Assembly (NCBI GenBank): GCA_016195465.1
Contig: JACPZO010000119.1
Coordinates: forward strand, 1-38,226
Source of the DNA: Nitrospirota bacterium
GTDB taxonomy: Bacteria > Nitrospirota > RBG-16-64-22
DNA length: 38,226 nt
Direction of reading: 5' to 3'
The notes beneath the pieces are model-generated. The model ran no database searches, was not told the origin of the DNA, and saw only the letters and a program-made list of their open reading frames with translations. Positions 18,035-26,167 of the stretch are shown here, one piece after another. The translations under genes and the position numbers were made by a program. Each line of letters begins with the position of its first letter. Position 1 is the first letter of the stretch.

Positions 18035-18664
18035 TTGAAAGGCCAACTCATAACGATCTTGGCAATTGCCGTTCTTCTCGCCGCGCGGCCGGCGGGGGCC
18101 GGCGTTCTCCTCGACGGCGTCGCGGCGACGGTCGACGGTCAGGTGATCACGGTCTACGATTTGACGCGCGCGGAGAGTGTGGCGCGGATCCTCGTCGGGG
18201 AAGATCCGGCTAGCCGGGCGCGGGTATCGAGGGAGGACGTCCTGGAGGCGATCGTCAACCAGAGGCTGACCCTGACGGAAGCCATCCGGCTGCGGATGGA
18301 CGAAAGCGATTCCGAGCGGGTCGAAGAGGTCTTGCGCCAGGCCATGGGCCGCTACGCGTCGGCCGCGGTATGGAAAGCGGCAGTCGAGGAGGCGGGCCTG
18401 TCCGAATCGGACGTCCAGGAGGAAGTGGAAAAGCAGGTGAGGCTTCTCAAATACCTGCACCGCCGTGTTCCGGTTGCCGTGACGCTCGCGGATGCGGGGC
18501 GGTATTTCGAGGAGAACCAGACCCGCATGGGCGGGGCGTCGTTCGGCGACGTGGTCGACACGATCCTCGACCTGTTGCGCGAGGAGAAGTTCAACGCCGC
18601 GATGAAGGAGTATCTTGAGAAACTGCGGGAAGCGGGGGAGATCCGCATTCGGCCCCGGCCATGA
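18035..18664 (+). CDS. SurA N-terminal-like periplasmic chaperone, no obvious parvulin PPIase domain
   Basis: TTG start after GGGGGAAA; signal peptide; LLDGVAATVDGQVITVYDLTRAESVARI...VLEAIVNQRLTLTEAIR; ends after ~209 aa. Confidence 0.75.
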   Translation: MKGQLITILAIAVLLAARPAGAGVLLDGVAATVDGQVITVYDLTRAESVARILVGEDPASRARVSREDVLEAIVNQRLTLTEAIRLRMDESDSERVEEVLRQAMGRYASAAVWKAAVEEAGLSESDVQEEVEKQVRLLKYLHRRVPVAVTLADAGRYFEENQTRMGGASFGDVVDTILDLLREEKFNAAMKEYLEKLREAGEIRIRPRP

Positions 18665-18719
18665 GGCGCGGAACGGCCGGGGCGTCCCCGGCGCGGCGGT
18701 TCTTCCTCCCCGAGAGACC

Positions 18720-18842
18720 GTTGAAGAACCCCGCCTTGGAAGGCGGGGATTCTCCGACCTCCAAGGTGTTTTTTCGATATTTGCATTCGTGCGCCTTGAC
18801 CCCGCCCCAAGGGGCGGGGATTGCGGCGCACTGCGCGGTTCA
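18720..18842 (+). repeat. ~122-bp dispersed double-hairpin element, copy 2
   Basis: Near-identical to 4169-4290, same orientation. Confidence 0.93.
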
Positions 18843-18889
18843 GGATGGCTTGAGAGGCGCTCGCAAGGTCCCGTCAGGTTCATGCGCGG

Positions 18890-19507
18890 CTACGGGTTTC
18901 TCTTGAGGAAGTTCGTCGCCTCGACATGACCCGGGATTCGTTCCAGCACCTGTAGGTATGCGGTCTTGGCCTTTCCGGCATGACCCAGCCACGCCTCGGC
19001 GCGGGCCAAGTAGACGAGAACCGTGGCGTCGGCCGGGTAGCGCAAGGCCACCTCGGCCGCGTGCTTGGCCAGATCCTCCCACTTTCGCTCACCTTCCTCG
19101 CAGATCATGAGGCGGACGTTCGCCAGGTAGTCCCAGGGCGATACGGCGAGGACCTGCTTCGCGTGGTACGCCGCTTCCCCCCACCGTTGTTGCGCCAGGA
19201 GCGGCAAGGTGAGGCCCAGCCGCGCGTCCAGGGACCTGGGATTGACCTTCAAGGCCGCCGTGTATTTGTGGACGGCCTCGTTGTGGCTGCCTTGCAGGTA
19301 GTTGAGCCATGCGTGGCGAAGCAGGGCGAATTCATGGGGAGGCTGTCTTGCCACGAGCGGGTCAAGGACGGCCGCGGCCTGGGCGTACAGGCCTCCCTGC
19401 TCCAGTTTGTATGACTGGGCCCATGGATCATTGCCGGAGGCAAAGGCCGAAGCGCATTGCCACAGGAAAACAGCGAACGTCAGGCTCGGCAGAAAGTAAG
19501 GCTTCAC
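18890..19507 (-). CDS. TPR-repeat secreted/periplasmic protein
   Basis: GTG start at 19507: VKPYFLPSLTFAVFLWQCASAFASGNDPWAQSYKLEQGGLYAQAAAVLDPLVARQP...; TPR-like repeats. Confidence 0.75.
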   Translation of the reverse strand: MKPYFLPSLTFAVFLWQCASAFASGNDPWAQSYKLEQGGLYAQAAAVLDPLVARQPPHEFALLRHAWLNYLQGSHNEAVHKYTAALKVNPRSLDARLGLTLPLLAQQRWGEAAYHAKQVLAVSPWDYLANVRLMICEEGERKWEDLAKHAAEVALRYPADATVLVYLARAEAWLGHAGKAKTAYLQVLERIPGHVEATNFLKRNP

Positions 19508-19562
19508 GGCTCGTTCCTCCCTTGTTGTCGGTGACCCCCTTTTTTCTCGCGGCGCGCCGGTC

Positions 19563-20474
19563 CTACCACTCCCCGGCGAGCGCAAGGAATCCGTAGAGGC
19601 TCGTGTAGGAGACGTTCTCGCGGGCCAGGGCCGTTTTGTACTTCTCCCAGCCGGCGCCGAGCAGGATGCTCGTGGATCGGCCGACTCTCCACCCCGTGCT
19701 GAGGGCGATCGCGCCGGTCTGCAGGTCGGCGAGGTTGTACACGGCGGCGCTGTCCCCATCCACGGCGTAGATCCGTTCGCCCAAGAGGAATGCCAGTTGA
19801 ACGTTTTCGAGGAGGGCGTCCGATTTCCTCTCCGGGCGATAGGTCCACTTCACCTCCAGGGCGGACGTGCCGTCCCGGCCCTGGGAGCGGACAGGGTTCG
19901 ACGAAATGATGAAATAGCCGCGGAGCTGGAGCCACTGCTCGCCGTTCAGCCCGAATCCGGCCGTCGGGGTCCACTGCCGGACCTCCAGATTGCCGGGCTG
20001 CGTCGCGCTGCGCCCAAACCGGCTGGAAGCATAGCCGACGTCCATGCGGACCGTTCCGCCGAGGTCCGAGACGGAGAGCCGAGAGGCCAGCACGCGGACT
20101 TGGTCCGTTCCGTTGGTCGCGTCGTTGTTGTCCACCGCGTGGAGGTCCATGCGGAGGCCGATCCGGGCAGGAACGGCGTCCGGCACGTAGGAAGCCCGAC
20201 CTGACAGGAAAGACGCATATTGAGCAATGTCGGGGTAGCCCGGCTTGCCGTTCACGTTTGCATAGTCGCCTCCGACCGTGAGTCCGGCGCGCTCGAAATA
20301 CTGGGCGTCCAGGAACAGACGTCCGCCGGTCACGCTCTCCCGCGTCGGGGAACCCTGGTAGCGACCGTAAGAGAACGCGGGGGTCAGGCTGAGCGTCCAG
20401 TCCTCGGCTCCGAGCGCGTCGGTCCCAACGATCGCAACGAACATCATGGAAAGAGCGCAAATGCGGGGTCTCAT
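19563..20474 (-). CDS. Predicted outer membrane beta-barrel protein
   Basis: MRPRICALSMMFVAIVGTDALGAEDWTLSLTPAFSYGRYQGSPTRESVTGGRLFLDAQYFERAGLTVGGDYANV... amphipathic strand pattern with signal peptide. Confidence 0.65.
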   Translation of the reverse strand: MRPRICALSMMFVAIVGTDALGAEDWTLSLTPAFSYGRYQGSPTRESVTGGRLFLDAQYFERAGLTVGGDYANVNGKPGYPDIAQYASFLSGRASYVPDAVPARIGLRMDLHAVDNNDATNGTDQVRVLASRLSVSDLGGTVRMDVGYASSRFGRSATQPGNLEVRQWTPTAGFGLNGEQWLQLRGYFIISSNPVRSQGRDGTSALEVKWTYRPERKSDALLENVQLAFLLGERIYAVDGDSAAVYNLADLQTGAIALSTGWRVGRSTSILLGAGWEKYKTALARENVSYTSLYGFLALAGEW

Positions 20475-22699
20475 CTTTCCTCCATTTGGCTCACGGCTGA
20501 AAGGTTCCTTTCCTGGGCGCAACGGGGCACTCCATTGTCATCCACGCGACCTTCGCTCTCGATGAAGGCGGTCCAACGCTTGGAACCGGCTTCCACCACG
20601 AGGGACTCGCACCCCCCGATGGGGGAGATCGCGGCCGATGTCGAGACGCGAAGGACGGCCCCCAGCCCCAGCCGGAGGGTGTGCACGCCCTCTTGTCGCC
20701 AGACTTGAGCGGCGTCATCCCACGTTCTTCGATATCGGCTTTCCACCCACGCCCCGAGCGGACGAGAGAAGGCCACGAGAAGCCGCTGCCAAGCCGCGAG
20801 AGGCATGAGTCGGGCCGGGGGGCTGTCGTGCCACTGTACCGCCCCGCCGGTCAGGGGGGTGAGGCCCATCGCGAGGAGCCACAGATCGAGGAAGCGGTCC
20901 CGGTTTCCGCGGCGGTCGAAGAACGCCAGGATGTTCGGTTTTTCCTCGAACGCGGCGCTCCCTCCGATGTCGGAGACGATCCGGAACTGTCCGAGCAGCG
21001 TGACCTCAACGCTCAGTCGGCGGCCCGCCGGAGGGCGGGAGGAGGATTCACGGAAGCGGTAGCCGAGCGTTCGCCCCGCGGGCAGGTGCAGGGAGGCGGC
21101 CAGGCGCTCGTCGCGACCCGAAGCCGCGACGCTTGTCCCCTCCACGGGCCGTCCCGCGAGTTGGAAGACCGGATCGGGTCCAGCTTCTGGCCCAGCCTCT
21201 GCCCGCGCGAGGATGTTGCAGAGATGGAAGGGAGACGTGGGGCTGCCCAACGCGGGCTCGCGCTGTACTTGGAGGTGCAGGTGGGGCTGAGGGGACCGCC
21301 CCGAGTTGCCGCAAGCCGCCAGGGGCTGTCCGGCGGACACCCATTCCCCCTCTCTGACGACGATGGAGCCCGGGCGCAGATGGGCGAGCAACACGGTGTG
21401 CCCCGTGGCGATCCGAAGAAGGACGTGGTTTCCCCAGTTGTGAGTCGTGTCGACTTCGCCGGGCGCGTTGTCGGGAAGGTCGTCCTGACGGCGAACGACC
21501 GTGCCCGACGCGGGCGCGGTTACGCTCGCTCCGTAGCAGTTGTAATCGTCGAGCGTTCCTCCGTCCGTGCGGAAGCTGCGGCCCTGGTCGAGGATGAAGA
21601 AGTCGAGAGCGTGCTGCCAGGGCGGCTGGTGGGTGTGGCGGCCGTGGAAGCCTTGGTAGACGTGCCATTCCCCCAGGAAGGGAGGGAAGAGAGGAACGCT
21701 TTCCGGGTCTCCCAGGCGCGTCTTGGCGAGCCGCGCGCGCTCGTAGCTGATCTCGGGAAGGGCGGGGTTGGCCAGCGTCAGAACGGGCGGCGAGATTCCC
21801 AACCTTTGACGGAGGCCGGCCAGCATGGTGTAGGCGGCCAGGAGGAAGGGAGAGGCCAGAGCGGGGAGATGGTGGGGGGTCAGAACCTGTTTCAATCCGG
21901 CGGAGGCCAGCGCCGCGAGCGCGGCCCCGAACATCGCCACAAGGAAGCCGGCGCGGCCGGGGACGCTGAAGATCCCGCCCAGGGCCATGGCCGTGAGCAT
22001 GAAGTTGAAACCCGTCAAGGTCGGCGAGGCCGCCGGATCGCCCAGGAAAACCAGCGTGGCCGTTCCCACGCCGTAGCCGCAGAGGGCGAGGATCGCCAGA
22101 TAGCGCGAGGTTGCCAGGAGCCCGACAAACAGCAGGAACCCGGCGATGGGGTGAGGAGCGAAGAGGAACCATCCGAGCGCCTCGAAGAAACCGTCCAGAC
22201 CCAACGGAAAGACGGCGCCTGTATGCGATGGCAGGGGGCCGGGCACGAGGTTCCCGGAGGCTTGGGCGGCCAACCCCAGCGCCCACGAGACCAGGACGAA
22301 GGGCAGGCTGAGCACGGGCAGCTCTCCCGCGCGCCAGAGCAGGGAGGCGATCGCGGGGGTGACGATTGTGGTGAGCGCCGCGCCTGCCGCAATCAGCACG
22401 ATGAGCCCGGCGTCCGGTATTGTCGAAGCGCCGATCCAAAGTCCGACGAGGAGACTGTTGTATACGATCGGTTCCGGGCTCCCGACCGAATAGCCGAGGA
22501 GCCTCGCGGCCCAGCGGCCGCAGAGCGCGGCCAGCAGGCCGGAGAGACCGATCGCCGGTTTCCAGAGAGTGGCGGCGAGAAACAGAAGTCCCGCGAAGGG
22601 GCTCTCGCAAAACAGGACGGCCGCGTAGGAGCGGGCCACCTCGGCCGGCAGCGCGACGATCGAGGACAGGCGGGCGAAAAGCGGTCGGCTTCCGTCCAT
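20471..22699 (-). CDS. Urea transporter (UT family) fused to a C-terminal M23/LytM metallopeptidase domain
   Basis: UT-like halves (ESPFAGLLFLAATLWKPAIG, YNSLLVGLWIGA, LPVLSLPFVLVSWALGLAA; TGFNFMLTAMALGGIF) then M23 signature (HALDFFILD...VTAPASGTVV...GNHVLLRIATGHTVLLAHL...GQPLAACGNSGRSPQPHLHLQV) in one continuous frame. Confidence 0.85.
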   Translation of the reverse strand: MDGSRPLFARLSSIVALPAEVARSYAAVLFCESPFAGLLFLAATLWKPAIGLSGLLAALCGRWAARLLGYSVGSPEPIVYNSLLVGLWIGASTIPDAGLIVLIAAGAALTTIVTPAIASLLWRAGELPVLSLPFVLVSWALGLAAQASGNLVPGPLPSHTGAVFPLGLDGFFEALGWFLFAPHPIAGFLLFVGLLATSRYLAILALCGYGVGTATLVFLGDPAASPTLTGFNFMLTAMALGGIFSVPGRAGFLVAMFGAALAALASAGLKQVLTPHHLPALASPFLLAAYTMLAGLRQRLGISPPVLTLANPALPEISYERARLAKTRLGDPESVPLFPPFLGEWHVYQGFHGRHTHQPPWQHALDFFILDQGRSFRTDGGTLDDYNCYGASVTAPASGTVVRRQDDLPDNAPGEVDTTHNWGNHVLLRIATGHTVLLAHLRPGSIVVREGEWVSAGQPLAACGNSGRSPQPHLHLQVQREPALGSPTSPFHLCNILARAEAGPEAGPDPVFQLAGRPVEGTSVAASGRDERLAASLHLPAGRTLGYRFRESSSRPPAGRRLSVEVTLLGQFRIVSDIGGSAAFEEKPNILAFFDRRGNRDRFLDLWLLAMGLTPLTGGAVQWHDSPPARLMPLAAWQRLLVAFSRPLGAWVESRYRRTWDDAAQVWRQEGVHTLRLGLGAVLRVSTSAAISPIGGCESLVVEAGSKRWTAFIESEGRVDDNGVPRCAQERNLSAVSQMEER

Positions 22700-22703
22700 G
22701 ACC

Positions 22704-24098
22704 TCAGTCCGGCAGGCCGTGCGGATAGGGGTTTCCCAGGTGATCCGGCAGCCGCTCCAGGGCGGTGATCGCTTCCAAGTCCTCCGCTCTGCGCACGACG
22801 GAGACCGCGCCGTCTTCGTGAATCATGACGACGTTTGGACGGTACTGGATGAATTGGAGCCACTGGGTGTTGTTGTAGGCCCCCGCCGGACCGATGACCA
22901 GCGAGTCGCCGACGCTCAGAGGAGGAAGCATGACGCTGTGTCGGACGACGTCCAGATTCATGCAAAGCGATCCATAGACGACGGTTTCCTCGGGAATGCC
23001 GTCGAGCGGGCGGACGGGTTTGAACTCGTGGTGGTACCAGAAGCTGGTGAAGAGGAGATTGACGCCGGCGTCCACCACGACCGCCCGGCGTCCGTCGGGG
23101 AGCCGCTTGGTTCCAACGACGCTGGCAACCAGGACCTCCGCATCGTCGACGATCGCTCGACCGGTCTCGAGGATGAGCGTGGGGGGGCGTCTCCTCCGGC
23201 CGGAGCGGCGTCGCGTCGCCTCCATCAGCGCGGAGGCGATCGCCTCCGCGTACTGCTCGATGCTGGGCACAACCTGGTCCGGAGGGAGGTAAACGCCGTG
23301 GAGGGAGTTTCTCGAGGCAAACCCGCCCCCGATATCGATCGTCTCGATCGCGCATCCCGTCTCGCTCTCGACGGCCTTCATGAAGTCGGCCATGATGCGG
23401 ACCTGCGAGATGTAGGCCCGGACGTCGAGAATGAAGGTTCCGATGTGGCTGTGCAAGCCCGTCAGCCTCAAGGACCGACCGGCCGCGATATGTCGCGCCG
23501 CGTCCATCGCCTCGCCGGAGTCGATGTTGAAGCCGAACCGACTCCACGGGTCGGCATATCCCGTATCGAAATTGAGCCTCATCGTGACGCCGATCTTCTT
23601 GCCGGCCCGTTCGGCGATGTCTTCGACCAGGTAAAGTTCGTCCAGGTGGTCCAGGTGGATGGATGCGCCCTCGGCGACCGCCGATTCGAGGATGGCGCGC
23701 GGCTTGTAGGGCCCGTTGAACAGGATGCGGGATCCCGGGACGCCGAGCGCCCGCGCCTTCTGATACTCGAAATCCGACACCACCTCGGCCCACGCGCCTT
23801 CCTGGTGCAGGACGGCGCACACGGCGTTGAGATAGTTGGTCTTGTAGGACCAGGCGTAGCGGACACGGGGGTAGCGCGTGGCGAACGCGCGGCGAAGCCG
23901 CCTCACGTTCTCCCGGAGCTTCCTTTCGGAGATGACGAACAACGGGGATCCGAATTCTCTGACCAAGCGCGCGATCTCGACGCCGTCTACGTCGGGCTGG
24001 AAGAACTGGTAGCGGCTGGCGCCGAACTTGTTCATCGCGCCGGCGCGGTGCGGCGTGATGGTGGGCTTCTGCCATGGGAGTCGCGTGCGCCGGCTCAT
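22704..24098 (-). CDS. Fold-type III PLP-dependent decarboxylase (diaminopimelate/ornithine decarboxylase-like)
   Basis: RYAWSYKTNYLNAVCAVLHQEGAWAEVVSDFEYQKARALG, GLHSHIGT, IDIGGGFASR, LILETGRAIVDDAEVLVASVVGTK, GAYNNTQW. Confidence 0.85.
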   Translation of the reverse strand: MSRRTRLPWQKPTITPHRAGAMNKFGASRYQFFQPDVDGVEIARLVREFGSPLFVISERKLRENVRRLRRAFATRYPRVRYAWSYKTNYLNAVCAVLHQEGAWAEVVSDFEYQKARALGVPGSRILFNGPYKPRAILESAVAEGASIHLDHLDELYLVEDIAERAGKKIGVTMRLNFDTGYADPWSRFGFNIDSGEAMDAARHIAAGRSLRLTGLHSHIGTFILDVRAYISQVRIMADFMKAVESETGCAIETIDIGGGFASRNSLHGVYLPPDQVVPSIEQYAEAIASALMEATRRRSGRRRRPPTLILETGRAIVDDAEVLVASVVGTKRLPDGRRAVVVDAGVNLLFTSFWYHHEFKPVRPLDGIPEETVVYGSLCMNLDVVRHSVMLPPLSVGDSLVIGPAGAYNNTQWLQFIQYRPNVVMIHEDGAVSVVRRAEDLEAITALERLPDHLGNPYPHGLPD

Positions 24099-24104
24099 GA
24101 GGGC

Positions 24105-25175
24105 CTAGGCGTTTTGGCGGTTTCCGTCGATGACGACGGACTCGTAGGTCGACAGGGGGACGATGGTTTCCTCCGCGTAGCGGACGAACATCGTCCCGGC
24201 GAGGGGCTCGGAAAACGATGGAGCCGGCTTGCCCATCATCAGGTGGAGCAAGGCGGCCGGGAGGTTTCGGCCGACCCCGTGCGTGAGATAGATCCAGGCC
24301 GGGAATCGGGGATTGATCTCGACGAGATGATAATTCCCGCGGCGGTCCCGGATCATCTCCACCTCGAGGGGGCCGCGCCACCGGAGAACGGAGACGAGAG
24401 CGGAAGCGGCGTCGAGCAGGGCGCGGTCATGCGTGCAGATTCCCGCCCAGGCCTTGCCCTTGGCCGTGACGGCCCGCTTCTTCATCGTGACGGCGCCCAA
24501 CATGGCGCCGTCGCCGTCGCCGATGGCGACGAGGTTGTGTTCTTCACCCTCGACGAATCGCTGGACGAGCACGGGGAGCCCCCATTCCGCGGCGATCCGG
24601 CGGAACGCGGAAGCGCCTTCGTCGGCGCCGAAAACGACCTGGGCGTCATAGAAGATCCCCTTGACGACCATGGGGTAGCGCCAGCCTTCCTTGTGGCACG
24701 CATGAAAGAAGCCGGCGTGGTTGACTGGACGGATGGAAGGGCACGAGACGCCCGCAATCTTCGCGAGCTCGGGCAGGCGGTCCTTGTCGCGCAGCCGAAG
24801 CTGGTCCAGGCTCGGCAGAAACGTGCGGATACCCATGGTCGTGAGCCGCGGCCCGAGCCGAATCAGGGACGGCAGTTCCGCGTCAAGGCAAGGGATCAGG
24901 GCGCGAAGTTTCTCCTTTGCGTGGATGTCGGCCAGCCGGGAGATCAAGGCCTCCTCGGTGTTCGAGGGGTAGGGGGTGAGAAAGGCGGCGTCAAAGTACC
25001 GGGGCAGATAGAGGCCGGGGTCCATCGCATCGTATCCCAGGCCGACGATTCGGACGTCCCGCCCGAGGGCTTCGCGAAGACAGCGGGCCACCGCCACGCC
25101 CGGACCCGGATTGTCCGGCTTGGCGTTCAAGCCGGTGACGGCGACCGTGCGAACGCGACGATGGCCGGTTTTCAT
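24105..25175 (-). CDS. ATP-grasp domain protein (carboxylate-amine ligase-like)
   Basis: VAVTGLNAKPDNPGPGVAVARCLREA, YPMVVKGIFYDAQVV, VLVQRFVEGEEHNLVAIGD, GPLEVEMIRDRRGNYHLVEINPRFPAW. Confidence 0.85.
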   Translation of the reverse strand: MKTGHRRVRTVAVTGLNAKPDNPGPGVAVARCLREALGRDVRIVGLGYDAMDPGLYLPRYFDAAFLTPYPSNTEEALISRLADIHAKEKLRALIPCLDAELPSLIRLGPRLTTMGIRTFLPSLDQLRLRDKDRLPELAKIAGVSCPSIRPVNHAGFFHACHKEGWRYPMVVKGIFYDAQVVFGADEGASAFRRIAAEWGLPVLVQRFVEGEEHNLVAIGDGDGAMLGAVTMKKRAVTAKGKAWAGICTHDRALLDAASALVSVLRWRGPLEVEMIRDRRGNYHLVEINPRFPAWIYLTHGVGRNLPAALLHLMMGKPAPSFSEPLAGTMFVRYAEETIVPLSTYESVVIDGNRQNA

Positions 25176-25459
25176 CCGTTGTGCTTTCGAAGAAGCGCGA
25201 CGAACTCGAGGATGTCGCGCTCCGCCTCGCGGGGGTCCGCGTCATACTCGCTTTGCACGGTCGCGGCGATTTCGACGAGATCCTTGTTCTGCTGCAACAG
25301 GCGGAGCAGGCGCAGCCCCGTGGAGTTGACCGTGAAGCTGTTTCCCGTGACGGGATCGAAGACGAAGCCGTTCTCGCTTACGGCAAGACGCTGCAAGGCC
25401 TCCTGGGACGGCAGGAGGACGCGGTCAGGCGCCCCTTTTCTCGGCGATGAGGACGTCAA
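25172..25459 (-). CDS. PqqD-like protein (RiPP-recognition-element fold)
   Basis: VSENGFVFDPVTGNSFTVNSTGLRLLRLLQQNKDLVEIAATVQSEYDADPREAERDILEFVALLRKHNG; overlaps the ATP-grasp start by 4 bp. Confidence 0.75.
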   Translation of the reverse strand: MTSSSPRKGAPDRVLLPSQEALQRLAVSENGFVFDPVTGNSFTVNSTGLRLLRLLQQNKDLVEIAATVQSEYDADPREAERDILEFVALLRKHNG

Positions 25460-25541
25460 AATGCGATCCCTGAGCGAATTGCGGGCCGGCCTCGCCGGAT
25501 TGTGGATAGTATACCACGATTTCGAGAGGCCGGCCCACTAA

Positions 25542-25693
25542 CAGGATGCTGAAAAAGGCCATCCATGGCTTTTTCAGCCACGACTTGCGCGAAGTAAATT
25601 CGCGCAAGTCTTTCAAATCGCTCGACTCCAAATCTTCGCGATTTGGCGGTGCATCCCTGCACCGTGCGCAGGCTGCTGTTTTTCAGCAGCCTG
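25542..25693 (+). mobile_element. 152-bp MITE-like multi-hairpin element, copy A
   Basis: Terminal inverted repeats CAGGATGCTGAAAAA/TTTTTCAGCAGCCTG; internal stems ACTTGCGCGAA/TTCGCGCAAGT, GGTGCA/TGCACC, GCAGGCTGCTG/CAGCAGCCTGC; homologous to 34117-34279. Confidence 0.85.
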
Positions 25694-25710
25694 CTGAAGG
25701 CCGTCCCGTG

Positions 25711-26034
25711 CTACCGGTGCTGGCGGTCGTGCTTCTCGCGGTAGATCTTGCGGCTCTCCACGTCCTGGGCGTGGTTGATCCGGGCCCGCTCCTCGTTCGT
25801 CACCACGCCGTCTGATTTGGCGCGGTCTTCCATCCTGTTGATCCGCTCCTGGCCGCGTTCGAGGCGCGCCGTTTCCCGTTCCGTGAGCTGGCCCGACGCG
25901 ATCCCCTGGTCGATCCGCTGTTCCTGGTTGGCCTGCCGCTTGTCGATGCCCGGCGTGTCCGCCGGCCCGGCGAAGGCGGGCGTTGAAAGAGCGAGAGCGA
26001 GACCCGTCGTTGCAAAGATCCTCGAGTACGACAT
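25711..26034 (-). CDS. Conserved small secreted protein, function unknown
   Basis: Signal peptide MSYSRIFATTGLALALSTPAFA then GIDKRQANQEQRIDQGIASGQLTERETARLERGQERINRMEDRAKSDGVVTNEERARI. Confidence 0.7.
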   Translation of the reverse strand: MSYSRIFATTGLALALSTPAFAGPADTPGIDKRQANQEQRIDQGIASGQLTERETARLERGQERINRMEDRAKSDGVVTNEERARINHAQDVESRKIYREKHDRQHR

Positions 26035-26167
26035 GTCCTGATTCCTCCTTGGAAAGGGTTAAGCGTCGGTTCCGGTACCGGCCTTCTTGCCGTCATTCGA
26101 CCCAGGCCGGGCGGAAAGGTTGAAAGCCCGATTGACCCGCGGTCTCGCCCCTCCTATAATCCTTGCC

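Noticed and set aside
17849-18883. 344-aa ORF with SPIHRFTDSPIHRLTDSP repeats
   Set aside because: Translation of the 8-bp octamer array, which reads open in several frames; not a real repeat protein.
20681-25541. Very long plus-strand ORFs (695 and 947 aa) opposite the minus-strand operon
   Set aside because: Low-complexity Arg/Gly/Asp-rich translations; the minus strand encodes recognisable domains.
25711-26034. Precursor peptide for the PqqD-like operon
   Set aside because: Looks like a conserved secreted helical protein with a signal peptide; no core-peptide features and separated from the operon by the MITE copy.
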